DNA of 64,000 nt from Hymenobacter sp. UV11 (GTDB lineage Bacteria > Bacteroidota > Bacteroidia > Cytophagales > Hymenobacteraceae), in the NCBI RefSeq assembly GCF_004684095.1, contig NZ_SRII01000006.1:372001-436000 (forward strand), given 5' to 3'. The position numbers and the translations under genes are program-made. Positions 9,081 through 17,360 of the stretch are shown piece after piece (within the stretch, counting starts at the first letter, position 1; the number at the start of each line of letters is the position of its first letter). The notes below the pieces were generated by a model, which worked only from the letters and a program-made list of their open reading frames with translations, was not told where the DNA came from and did no database searches.

Positions 9081-9088
9081 TACCTTTG
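9081..9088 (+). promoter_or_regulatory. Bacteroidota -7 box TACCTTTG directly before a start codon
   Basis: TACCTTTG matches TAnnTTTG and lies six bases before the ATG at 9095. If used, the transcript would be leaderless or nearly so. No clear -33 TTG was found at the expected distance, so this is moderate evidence. Confidence 0.4.
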
Positions 9089-9094
9089 CCCCGC

Positions 9095-10006
9095 ATGGGC
9101 GACTACCTCCTTTACCAGGCCTACGGCAGCCCCGCTATTCTGCACGAGGCGCTGCTGAGCATCCTTTCCTACCTGCGGCAGCCGGCTGGCGCCACCGTGC
9201 TGGTGTACACCGACCAGCCGGCGCACTTTCGGGCGGTGCTGGGCGAGGTGGCAGCCGTGCAGTACGTGCCCATCGAGCCGGCGCAGTGGCAGGCGTGGCG
9301 CGGGGAAATTGACTTCGTGCACCGGGTCAAAATCAAGGTGTTGCAGCACGCTGCGACGCACTACGTGGGCAATTTGTTATATGCTGACACGGATACCATC
9401 TGGGTGCAGTCGCCGGCCGAAATTTTTGCTGCGCTGGGCCGGGGCGAGCACTTCATGCACGTGGCCGAAGGCCGGCTGGGCGATGGTAACCCCTTGAACC
9501 GCAAGATAAACCGGGCCCTGCGGCCGGCGCCGGGCCAGGCGCCGCTGGCCGGCGGCGTGGCCATCGGCCCCGAAACCCAGATGTACAACGCCGGCGTGCT
9601 GGGCCTGCGCAGCCTCGATGCGCCGCGCCTGGCCACGGTGCTGGCCCTCACCGAGCAGCTGTACCGGCGCTACCCCAAGCACGTGATGGAGCAGCTGGCC
9701 TTTAGTGTGGTGTGGGCGCAAGCGGGGCCGGTGCGCGCGGCCGCGCCGTGGGTGTACCACTACTGGAACCTGAAGGAAATCCGGCCGGTGCTGGCGGCGC
9801 TATTTGCCCTACCCCCCGCCCGCAGCCTGAGCGAGTGGCAGGCCCGCGCCACCCGCCTCGACGTGCCCGCCCTGGCCGAGGACAAGGCCCGGTTTCGGGC
9901 GCTGCCGGGGTGGCGGCGGGCCCTGCGGCGCTGGCTGGGCCGCGCCTGGCAGCTGCCCGCCCTTGGGCCGGTAACGGGGGGGGAGGGCGCGCGGCATGGC
10001 AGGTAG
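9095..10006 (+). CDS. Glycosyltransferase-like protein with DxD motif
   Basis: About 303 residues from ATG 9095; the frame opens at TTG 9086, which overlaps the promoter-like box, so ATG is preferred. The N-terminal half looks like a nucleotide-sugar transferase fold, with LVYTDQP and the metal-binding motif YADTDTIW. The middle holds YNAGVLGLRS and an EQLAFSVVW segment typical of GT-A enzymes that act on glycans. No signal peptide or membrane helix is seen, so it is probably cytosolic. Donor and acceptor cannot be told. It stands alone between a terminator and the DUF1800 gene. Confidence 0.7.
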   Translation: MGDYLLYQAYGSPAILHEALLSILSYLRQPAGATVLVYTDQPAHFRAVLGEVAAVQYVPIEPAQWQAWRGEIDFVHRVKIKVLQHAATHYVGNLLYADTDTIWVQSPAEIFAALGRGEHFMHVAEGRLGDGNPLNRKINRALRPAPGQAPLAGGVAIGPETQMYNAGVLGLRSLDAPRLATVLALTEQLYRRYPKHVMEQLAFSVVWAQAGPVRAAAPWVYHYWNLKEIRPVLAALFALPPARSLSEWQARATRLDVPALAEDKARFRALPGWRRALRRWLGRAWQLPALGPVTGGEGARHGR

Positions 10007-10112
10007 CGGGCGGGGAAATTTTAATGGGTTTTATCAGAATAAAAAATTGTTAATCAGACATTAAACCTTCGCGGACGGGCCGCATCTTTAGGCAATACTT
10101 GCCTCGTTGCCT

Positions 10113-11831
10113 ATGAACCGCCGAGCTTTCCTCCAGCCCCCGACTGCCGGGCGGCGCGCCCCAGCCGCGCCGCCGCAAGTTGCCGCCCCGCTGGGCGGCG
10201 ACCCGCCCGAAACCATTAGCCCCTACGCCAACCAGACGCTGCCCGCGCTGCGCGGCACCCTGGCAACGACGCTGGCCGCCTACACCGGCCCCTGGGGCGC
10301 CGACCAGGCCACGCACTTGCTGCGCCGCTGCCTGTTTGGGCCCACGCGCGGCGAGTTGGCGGTGGCGGCCGGCTCGTCGCTCACGGCGGTGCTCAATGGG
10401 CTGCTGGCCGCGCCCCCTACCCCCGCCCCGCCGCTCAACGTGAGCGCCACCGACACGACCGTGCCCATCGGCCAGACGTGGGTGGGGCAGGCGTTTGACC
10501 AGACGCTGGAGGGCGGGCGCCGGACATCGCTGCGCGACTGGTGGCTGGGCCAGCAGCTGGGCCAGGGCGTGTCGCTGAGCGAGAAGATGACGCTGTTCTG
10601 GCACAACCACTTTGTGGTGGAGTTTGGTAATATCAACAGCGCTTTTTATGGCTACGAATACGCGCGGCTGCTGCGCCAGTATGCGCTGGGCAATATCCGG
10701 CAGCTAGCTAAGGACGTAACCGTTACTCCAGCTATGCTGCGCTACCTCAACGGCAACCAGAGTGTGGTGGGCGCCCCCAACGAAAACTACGGCCGCGAGC
10801 TGCTGGAGCTGTTTACGCTGGGCAAGGGGCCGCTCATCGGGGCCGGCAACTACACTACTTACACGGAGGCTGATGTGCAGGCCGCCGCCCGCGTGCTCAC
10901 CGGCTGGCGCGACGATGCCAGCACCGTGAGCGGCTACTTCACGGCCAGCCGCCACGATGCTACCACCAAGCAGTTCAGCGCGGCTCTTGGCAACGCCAAG
11001 ATTGCGCCCAACGGGGCCAACGAATACAAGGATTTAATTGACCTGATTTTCAATCAGACCGCCACGGCGGCGTTTCTGGTGCGCAAGCTTTACCGCTGGT
11101 TTGTGTACTACGTGATTGATGCGCAGATAGAAAGCGACATTATTCAGCCCCTGGCCACGCTGCTGGTGCAAAGCAACTACGACGTGGTACCGGTGCTGCG
11201 CAAGCTCCTCAGCTCGGAGCATTTCTTCGACGCGGCCAACGTGGGCTGCCTCATTAAAAGCCCGCTCGATTTCACCATCGGCGTGTGCCGGCAGCTGGCG
11301 CTGGCCCTACCCCCCGCCAGCAGCCCGGTGGCGCTGTACGGCGTGTGGGATTACCTCAACGGCCTCACCTACGTGCAGCAACAGACGCTGGGCGACCCGC
11401 CCAACGTGGCCGGCTGGGCCGCCTATTACCAGACGCCGCAGTTTCACGAGCTGTGGATAAACTCGGTGACGCTGCCGCGCCGCAACCAGGCTACCGACCT
11501 GCTCATTGGCACGGGCTTTACCAAAAACAGCTTTACCTACAAGGCCGACCTGGTGGCCTGGGTGCAGGCCCTACCCCCCGCCACGGCCCAGGACCCCAAC
11601 CTGGTCATCGCCGAATTTGTGCGCCTGATGGTGCCCTTTGTGCTCACAGCCAGCCAGCTGGATTTTCTGAAAAACGCGCTCATCCCCGGCCTGCCCGACT
11701 TTGAGTGGACCAGCGAGTGGAACCTGTTTCTATCCACGCCCACCGTCACGGCCCGCCGCAACGCGGTGACGACCAAGCTCATGGCGATGGTGAAAGCCTT
11801 GGCTGGCCTGGCGGAGTATCAACTGAGCTAA
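10113..11831 (+). CDS. DUF1800 family protein
   Basis: 573 residues from ATG 10113 (MNRRAFLQ). The DUF1800 core is clear: WGADQATHLLRRCLFG, then LSEKMTLFWHNHFVVE, then NYGRELLELFTLG and LTGWR. DUF1800 proteins are secreted or periplasmic proteins of unknown activity, nearly always encoded next to a DUF1501 protein, as here. The start has a twin-arginine-like NRRAFLQ, but the Pro/Ala-rich stretch after it is not a convincing signal peptide. A 136-base inverted repeat separates it from its DUF1501 partner. The pair probably makes a cell-surface complex, but the substrate is unknown. Confidence 0.88.
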   Translation: MNRRAFLQPPTAGRRAPAAPPQVAAPLGGDPPETISPYANQTLPALRGTLATTLAAYTGPWGADQATHLLRRCLFGPTRGELAVAAGSSLTAVLNGLLAAPPTPAPPLNVSATDTTVPIGQTWVGQAFDQTLEGGRRTSLRDWWLGQQLGQGVSLSEKMTLFWHNHFVVEFGNINSAFYGYEYARLLRQYALGNIRQLAKDVTVTPAMLRYLNGNQSVVGAPNENYGRELLELFTLGKGPLIGAGNYTTYTEADVQAAARVLTGWRDDASTVSGYFTASRHDATTKQFSAALGNAKIAPNGANEYKDLIDLIFNQTATAAFLVRKLYRWFVYYVIDAQIESDIIQPLATLLVQSNYDVVPVLRKLLSSEHFFDAANVGCLIKSPLDFTIGVCRQLALALPPASSPVALYGVWDYLNGLTYVQQQTLGDPPNVAGWAAYYQTPQFHELWINSVTLPRRNQATDLLIGTGFTKNSFTYKADLVAWVQALPPATAQDPNLVIAEFVRLMVPFVLTASQLDFLKNALIPGLPDFEWTSEWNLFLSTPTVTARRNAVTTKLMAMVKALAGLAEYQLS

Positions 11832-11840
11832 GGCTGGTTT

Positions 11841-11976
11841 GTCATTGCGAGGAGGCACGACGAAGCAATCTTTCCTTGCTGAGCGCGCCAGTTGTTTAGT
11901 ATCAATTTTTTAGACATTGCTTCGAGCAGCACCAACGACAAGGAAGGATTGCTTCGTCGTGCCTCCTCGCAATGAC
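11841..11976. repeat. Long inverted repeat between the DUF1800 and DUF1501 genes
   Basis: Arms 11841-11878 and 11939-11976 are 38 bp with one mismatch and contain ATTGCGAGGAGGCACGACGA. No open frame lies between the arms. It resembles the widespread non-coding palindromes with a CATTGCGAG terminus found in many genomes. As RNA it would form a very stable hairpin between the two cotranscribed genes. Confidence 0.88.
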
Positions 11977-11988
11977 AACCCGCAGCAT

Positions 11989-13566
11989 ATGAAACGGCGC
12001 AAATTTTTACAAACCACGGGGGCTACGGTGACGGGCGCGGCCATGCTGCACGGCTTTCCCATTGGGGCCTACGGCTACACGCCCGAGCTGGCGGCACTCA
12101 CCAACGCCACTGCGGCCACCGATAAAGTACTGGTAATCGTGCAGCTGCAGGGCGGCAACGATGGCCTGAACATGATTATCCCGGTGGACCAGTACGCGGC
12201 CCTGGCGGCGGCGCGGCCCAACATTATGCTGCCCCAGAACCAAGTGCTACCCCTCACGGCGGCCACGGGTATTCACCCGGCAATGGCCACGGCCCAGCAG
12301 CTGTATAAGAATGGCCAGCTGGGCGTGGTGCAGAGCGTGGGCTACCCTACCCCCAACTTTTCGCATTTCCGGGCCACCGATATCTGGACGTCGGGCTCCA
12401 GCTCGGACGTGGTGTGGACTACCGGCTGGGGCGGGCGCTACCTCGACGGCGAGTTTCCGGGCTTTCCGACGGGCTACCCCAGCGCCCAGAACCCCGACCC
12501 GCTGGCCATTAGCATTGGCTCGGTGGTGAGCAACTGCGTGCAGGGCCCCACCGTGAACATGGGCATGGCCATTGCCAGCACCTCCAGCTTTTACCAACTG
12601 CTGAGCGGCGGCACCGACGCGGCGCCCGCTACCCAGGCGGGCCACGAGCTGGCATTTATTCGGCAGGTAGTGAGCCAGACGCAGGTGTACACGACCACCA
12701 TTCAGGCGGCGGCGGCCAAGTCCAAAAACCTGTCGCCGCTCTACCCCGCCGCGGGCCAGAACGCGCTAGCCGACCAGCTCAAAATAGTGGCGCAGCTGGT
12801 GGCGGGCGGCCTCAGCACCCGCATCTACGTGTGCCAGCTCGGCGGCTTCGACCTGCACTCCAACCAGGTGCCCACCACCGGCAGCACCACTACCGGCGCC
12901 CACGCTACGCTGCTGGGCAAAATTGCCGACGGCATCAACGCCTTTCAGGACGACCTGCGGCGTCTGGGCGTGCAGGACCGCGTGATTGGGATGACGTTTT
13001 CGGAATTTGGGCGCCGCATCAAGGCTAATTCGGGTTACGGCACCGACCACGGCGCGGCGGCTCCGCTGCTGGTGTTTGGCTCGCAAGCCAACCCCCTCGT
13101 GCACGGCCCCAACCCGACGCTGCCCGCCAACGCGGGCGTGAACGACAACGTGGCCATGCAGATTGACTTTCGGAGCGTGTACACCAGCATTCTCAAAGAC
13201 TGGTTTCAGGTACCGCAAACCACGCTCAATCAGCTCTTTGGCCAGCACTTTCCCTACGTGCCGGTTATTAAGCAAACGGCGCTGGCCACGGTGGCTAGCG
13301 CTACGCCGGTACCGGGCTTCACCCTCTACCCCAACCCGGTGGCCGACCAGGCTACGGCACTCTTTGAGAGCCAGGGGGGGGTAGTAGAGTTGGTGCTGCT
13401 CGACGGCCTGGGGCGCGAGGTACGCCGGTTGGTCGATGGCCGGGTGCTGGGCCAGGGGCCGCAGCGGGTGCCGCTGAGCGTGCGTGGGCTGTCGCCCGGC
13501 GCCTACCATTGCGTGGTGCAGGAGGGTGAGCGCAGCAGCTCGCTAGTGCTGGTGGTAACCGATTAA
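11989..13566 (+). CDS. DUF1501 family protein with twin-arginine-like start and T9SS sorting tail
   Basis: 525 residues from ATG 11989; upstream codons in the same frame lie in the repeat and are not credible. The N-terminus KRRKFLQTTG followed by a small-residue stretch is a good Tat-like signal. The DUF1501 core (sulfatase-like fold) includes VIVQLQGGNDGLNM, FSEFGRR and the TDHGAAAP segment. The last 80 residues are a type A T9SS C-terminal domain (FTLYPNPVADQ, ending in VLVVTD). So it is probably exported and then moved to the cell surface by T9SS. Function unknown; partner is the DUF1800 protein upstream. Confidence 0.88.
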   Translation: MKRRKFLQTTGATVTGAAMLHGFPIGAYGYTPELAALTNATAATDKVLVIVQLQGGNDGLNMIIPVDQYAALAAARPNIMLPQNQVLPLTAATGIHPAMATAQQLYKNGQLGVVQSVGYPTPNFSHFRATDIWTSGSSSDVVWTTGWGGRYLDGEFPGFPTGYPSAQNPDPLAISIGSVVSNCVQGPTVNMGMAIASTSSFYQLLSGGTDAAPATQAGHELAFIRQVVSQTQVYTTTIQAAAAKSKNLSPLYPAAGQNALADQLKIVAQLVAGGLSTRIYVCQLGGFDLHSNQVPTTGSTTTGAHATLLGKIADGINAFQDDLRRLGVQDRVIGMTFSEFGRRIKANSGYGTDHGAAAPLLVFGSQANPLVHGPNPTLPANAGVNDNVAMQIDFRSVYTSILKDWFQVPQTTLNQLFGQHFPYVPVIKQTALATVASATPVPGFTLYPNPVADQATALFESQGGVVELVLLDGLGREVRRLVDGRVLGQGPQRVPLSVRGLSPGAYHCVVQEGERSSSLVLVVTD

Positions 13567-13673
13567 GGCCTCAAAGTAAAGCTGCACAGGAACGCCCGGC
13601 AGATTTTTGCGTAAAGGCATTGAGGCGGCACCTGCCAGCCTTTCCTGCTACTTCACCCCTATTTGTTTTCCTT

Positions 13674-13910
13674 ATGGCTGACCAGCTTCAACAAGTCGAA
13701 AAAATTCTACCCGAAGACATTGCCCGCACCTTCGAAGCCGCGGTAAACGTATTTCAGGGAAAAACCGAACACATGGACGACCTGCTGAAAAACGGCGGCA
13801 CCTTGCTGCGTAAGGCGTCCAAAAACTTTTCTTCTACCCAGCTGATTCTCAGCGTAGCGGCGCTGGCCGTGGTAGCTATCGTGGTTATCAACCGCGCTAC
13901 CGAAGAATAA
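13674..13910 (+). CDS. Small C-terminally anchored membrane protein
   Basis: 78 residues from ATG 13674. The N-terminal two thirds are amphipathic and charged (QVEKILPEDIARTFEAAVNVF). The C-terminus has one hydrophobic helix (LILSVAALAVVAIVVI) and a short NRATEE tail. This is a tail-anchored layout with the bulk in the cytoplasm. No family is recognised. It is followed by a strong terminator and appears monocistronic. Confidence 0.7.
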   Translation: MADQLQQVEKILPEDIARTFEAAVNVFQGKTEHMDDLLKNGGTLLRKASKNFSSTQLILSVAALAVVAIVVINRATEE

Positions 13911-13926
13911 GCGGTCCCTGCATTTT

Positions 13927-13982
13927 GCTTTTACATAAAACAGGCCTTCCCTTGGCGGGGAAGGCCTGTTTTATGTAAAAGC
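13927..13982. terminator. Perfect 25-bp bidirectional hairpin terminator
   Basis: Arms 13927-13951 and 13958-13982 pair perfectly over 25 bp with a six-base loop. The inner part is GC-rich (GGCCTTCCC), and T-rich tracts flank it on both sides. Confidence 0.8.
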
Positions 13983-14010
13983 AATTTGAATGACGCAGTC
14001 GCGCCCTGGA

Positions 14011-14228
14011 GCGGTTCTCAGGGCCGGGTACCGGCTCCGGTCCGACGGCAAAGCCGTCCGACCGGTTGACAAGTGCGCCTCTTGGCTGGGGCGGGCTGCC
14101 GGGGCTGCTCTAAGGAACGAGAGTTGACCGCCTAGCGAGGACTGACCGCCTAGCCAAGGGGCGCACTTGTCAACCGGTCGGACGGCTTTGCCGTCGGACC
14201 GGAGCCGGTACCCGGCCCTGAGAACCGC
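14011..14228. repeat. Very long (80-bp arm) inverted repeat
   Basis: Arms 14011-14090 and 14149-14228 are about 80 bp and nearly perfect. Each arm also holds a near-palindrome (GGTCCGACGGC and its near complement around AAA), so it could fold as a cross or as two hairpins. The 58-base centre has a direct repeat of TGACCGCCTAGC. No open frame is present. It fills the gap between the tail-anchored protein and rlpA (13911-14252); nothing else was seen there. Confidence 0.9.
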
Positions 14229-14252
14229 AGCAATATGTCAGATGTAGCCGTA

Positions 14253-15227
14253 CTAGCGCCGTAGCGAGGCCATTCCGTCGGGCGTGGTCGCCGAGCGGGC
14301 CAGGCTGCTGGCATCGGCCTCGTGGGCGGGCACAGTTCTCACCAGCCCCGTAATACCCCAGAGCTGAAGATTGCGGCGCACAGTTTCGGCGGCCAGCCAG
14401 TTGGCCAGCTGGCCCACCACTACTTGGTTGACCTGGCGGCCACCTACGGTTACGGCCACTACGTCGGCGGGTAGGGCCTGGTCGATGGTCAGGATGCGGG
14501 CCAGCACAGTGCGGGCGGCCTCGGGGGTAGCAAAGGTGCCGGCCTGCACTTCATAGCGCGGAGCGGCAGGAGCTGCCGCCGGAGTGGCGGGCTGGCTGTC
14601 GGTCGCGGCCAGGGTGGGGGCCGTGTCTGCATCGGGCAGCAGGTAGGCGGTGAAGGGCGCCGCTGGGTTGGGGTCGCCTTCGCGCAGCACGGCCAGGTTA
14701 TCGGGGGTTTCGGCAACGCCCAGGGGGGTAGTAGCATCTACTACTTCGGCCACCACGGTGGCAGCCCCCGACTCGACGATGCCCAGCGGGCGGGCAGCCA
14801 CTTCGGCCAGGTCGATAATACGCTGGTGGCGGAAAGGCCCGCGGTCCGTAACGCGCACCACCACGGTGGCGCCGCTGGTGAGGTTCGTCACGCGCAGCCG
14901 GGTGCCAAAGGGCAGCGTCTTATGAGCGCAGGTATATTTAAAGCGGTTGAAGCGCTCGCCGCTGGTCGTTTTTTTACCTTGAAACTGCTTGCCATACCAC
15001 GAGGCGCGGCCCCGCAACACGGTAGAATAGCCCTCGCGGGCCGCCGGAATAATAGTGGGCAACATCCGGGGAATGTGGACGCGCCGATGCGAATGCTTAT
15101 GGTGCAGCGCGTGGCTACGAGAGGTGCGTGCAGAAACTGGTAGTACTAGCCCGGCCCCTAACAGTAGCCAGCAAAAGCAGTGTAGTAGAAAAGCAGAAGT
15201 AGGAAAGGTTGGTCGCGTAAGCGTCAT
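14253..15227 (-). CDS. rlpA: RlpA-like septal ring protein with SPOR domain
   Basis: 324 residues. There is an N-terminal hydrophobic signal (FLLHCFCWLLLGAGLVLPV), and a double-psi barrel at about 70-165 with RASWYGKQFQGKKTTSGE, TLPFGTRLRVTNL and VTDRGPF. A linker follows, then a C-terminal SPOR domain (YEVQAGTFATPEAARTVLAR). RlpA proteins act on or bind peptidoglycan, and SPOR domains bind denuded glycan at division sites. No lipobox is evident, so it may be periplasmic rather than lipidated. Monocistronic; its promoter should lie in the AT-rich 15228-15573 gap. Confidence 0.88.
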   Translation of the reverse strand: MTLTRPTFPTSAFLLHCFCWLLLGAGLVLPVSARTSRSHALHHKHSHRRVHIPRMLPTIIPAAREGYSTVLRGRASWYGKQFQGKKTTSGERFNRFKYTCAHKTLPFGTRLRVTNLTSGATVVVRVTDRGPFRHQRIIDLAEVAARPLGIVESGAATVVAEVVDATTPLGVAETPDNLAVLREGDPNPAAPFTAYLLPDADTAPTLAATDSQPATPAAAPAAPRYEVQAGTFATPEAARTVLARILTIDQALPADVVAVTVGGRQVNQVVVGQLANWLAAETVRRNLQLWGITGLVRTVPAHEADASSLARSATTPDGMASLRR

Positions 15228-15573
15228 GCGCCTTGATAGATGGTGAACTGACCGAATGTAGGGCGCACCTCCACAAAACGACTACCCGCCGCTTGCTAAT
15301 CAGCTTAACAGGATTTATTAATTGCACTTTTTACATAAAATTTGCATTTGATTTGGTTGCAATGGCTGGGTTCAAACTGCAATTGTGTTTAGTTAAGGCA
15401 CCTTAGGGCAAGATTTTGTATTTTTACAATACAGGCTGAAAAATACGATTATCCGGCGGGTGTAAAATTTTGGCTTAAAGCTTTGGTTTAAGCCCGGGGG
15501 GTGCTTGTAGCAATGCTAAATCCGTTGTACATTATCGCGCCTGTAAGTTCGCCCGTCGCCGTACCTTCGCCAC
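15228..15573. other. AT-rich divergent intergenic region
   Basis: This 346-base gap between divergent rlpA and the DUF72 gene is clearly richer in A/T than its surroundings. It has several TTGCA-type words and a small palindrome TTGTATTTTTACAA at about 15415-15429. A TACCTTCG box (15562-15569) lies five bases before the DUF72 ATG and is a variant of TAnnTTTG. No open frame or RNA gene was recognised. Confidence 0.45.
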
Positions 15574-16482
15574 ATGGATTTTGGCCGCCTGCCCGACCTG
15601 CGCTACGTTGACTTTCGCCTGCCCCCCGACCACCCCGACACCGCGCGGCTGCTGGCCCGTGCCCCGGCCCCTACCCCCCCCCGCCTGTACGTAGGCTGCC
15701 CCATCTGGACCAATAAGGAGTGGCTGGGCTCCTACTTCCCACAGGGCGCCAAGGAGCCGGATTTCCTGAAATACTACGCCCAGCAATTCAACTCCATTGA
15801 GCTGAATACCACGCACTACCGCATCCCCGACGCGCCCACCGGGCGGCGCTGGCGCGAGGCCGTGGGCCCGGATTTCAAGTTTTGCCCCAAGCTGCCGCGC
15901 AGCATCAGCCACGAGCGCGAGCTGTACAACACGGACGCGCTCACGCTGAGCTTCACGCGCGCCGTGCAGGAGCTGGGCAATAACCTGGGTACCTGCTTTT
16001 TGCAGCTACCACCTCACTTTGGCCCCGAGCTGCTGCCCCGGCTAGAGCGCTTCCTGCTCGACTGGCCCGCCGAGGTGCCCCTGGCCGTGGAGCTGCGCCA
16101 CCCGCGCTGGTTTTCGGACACGGCCCTGGCCGACACCGTTTTTGCCACGCTCGAAGCCCTCAACAAAACGCTGGTTATCACCGACGTGGCCGGCCGGCGC
16201 GACGTGCTGGCCCAGCGCCTTACTACCCCCACCGCCTTCCTCCGCCTCAACGGCCACGGCCTCGTGCCCAGCGACTACGCCCGCGCCGACGCTTGGGCCG
16301 AGCGCCTGGCCACGTGGTACGCGCAGGGCCTGCACACGGCCTATGTGTTTATTCACCAGAAAGATGTGCGCCACGCCCCCATTTGGGCCCAGCACTTCCT
16401 GGCCCGCATGCGCGAGCTGACGGGCATTGAGGTAGCGCCGCCCAAACTGATTCCCCAGCAGGTGCAAGGCAGCCTGTTTTAG
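15574..16482 (+). CDS. DUF72 family protein
   Basis: 302 residues with the DUF72 TIM-barrel-like pattern: YVGCPIWTNKEWLGSYFP, FNSIELNTTHYRIP, FKFCPKLPRSISHE, LQLPPHF, VELRHPRWF, and a C-terminal FIHQKD. DUF72 proteins are widespread and their biochemical role is not settled. No signal peptide, so cytosolic. It ends at TAG 16480-16482, directly against an inverted repeat it shares with the convergent DUF1345 gene. Confidence 0.88.
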   Translation: MDFGRLPDLRYVDFRLPPDHPDTARLLARAPAPTPPRLYVGCPIWTNKEWLGSYFPQGAKEPDFLKYYAQQFNSIELNTTHYRIPDAPTGRRWREAVGPDFKFCPKLPRSISHERELYNTDALTLSFTRAVQELGNNLGTCFLQLPPHFGPELLPRLERFLLDWPAEVPLAVELRHPRWFSDTALADTVFATLEALNKTLVITDVAGRRDVLAQRLTTPTAFLRLNGHGLVPSDYARADAWAERLATWYAQGLHTAYVFIHQKDVRHAPIWAQHFLARMRELTGIEVAPPKLIPQQVQGSLF

Positions 16483-16551
16483 GTAGTGAGCAGTGAGTAA
16501 TTAGGAAGCAATACCAAATTGCTCACTGTTCATTGCTCACTGTTCACTACT
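16483..16551. repeat. Inverted repeat of the GAGCAGTGAG family between convergent genes
   Basis: GTAGTGAGCAGTGAG at the left end faces TTGCTCACTGTTCACTAC at the right end, with an extra copy of TTGCTCACTGTTCA beside it. It fills the whole gap between the DUF72 and DUF1345 stops. The same GAGCAGT word forms the tandem array at 39424. Confidence 0.75.
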
Positions 16552-17238
16552 TTACAGGATTCCGGCTACGCCGTTGATAACCAGGGCGACCAGGGCGGTA
16601 TTGAACACAAAGGAGATGAGGCCGTGGAGCAGGGCCAGGCGGCGCAGGCCCCGGCCGCTGATGGCCACGTCGGCGGTTTGGGCCGTCATGCCCACCACGA
16701 AGGCGAAATAGGCGATGTCGAGGTAGTCGGGCTCTTTCTCATCGCCGGGGAAGTCGAGGCCACCCACGTCATCGCCTTCGGGGCCGGCGTCGTAGTACAT
16801 GTGGGCGTAGCGCAGCGTGAACACCGTGTGCACCAGCAGCCACGACGTAGCCACGGCCACGCCGCTGAGGCCAATGTGCAGCGCCATCTTGGCGGGGGGT
16901 AGGCCGTGCGTGCTGCCCAGCAGCAGCACCACGGCCAGCAGGCTGGCCCCCGCCGCCACCAGCACAAACACGAAACTCAGCAGCCGGCCCAGGTCTTCGG
17001 ACGAGGCAGTGGCCCGGATGCTATCCGTATCGGCGGTGTAGATGGAGGCCCACAGCAGCGCCAGCGTTGTGAGGCCAAAGGCATCCCAGCCAATAATCAG
17101 CCTGCTTAATACGTGGTAGTGCGCCGGGCTAAGGGCCCAGGCCAACACTCCGATTACCAGTCCGGCCGTTATGCGCAGCGTGGCTGGCAGACGCACAAGC
17201 CACTGGAGCGGCGCCGGGGGGGTAGCAGGTTTTTTCAC
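16552..17238 (-). CDS. DUF1345 integral membrane protein
   Basis: 228 residues with about five hydrophobic helices. It has the DUF1345 signature: a TVFTLRYAHMYY segment, then GLDFPGDEKEPDYLDIAYFAFVVGMTAQ, then the ISGRGLRRLALLHG loop. Members are predicted inner-membrane proteins of unknown function. The start is GTG (17236-17238, minus strand), followed by KKPATPPAP; no closer ATG is suitable. Divergent from the nicotinate phosphoribosyltransferase gene. Confidence 0.85.
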   Translation of the reverse strand: MKKPATPPAPLQWLVRLPATLRITAGLVIGVLAWALSPAHYHVLSRLIIGWDAFGLTTLALLWASIYTADTDSIRATASSEDLGRLLSFVFVLVAAGASLLAVVLLLGSTHGLPPAKMALHIGLSGVAVATSWLLVHTVFTLRYAHMYYDAGPEGDDVGGLDFPGDEKEPDYLDIAYFAFVVGMTAQTADVAISGRGLRRLALLHGLISFVFNTALVALVINGVAGIL

Positions 17239-17360
17239 GCCCCAAGGTAGCGCCTCGGCCGTGGGGCGTGCATGAGGATTTTCCGCACCAAATCGCCGGA
17301 ATGCAGCCGCGTAGGCTAGCGCCCGGCTACAGTTTGGTTTTTCAGGCTTTGCTTTGCCCC

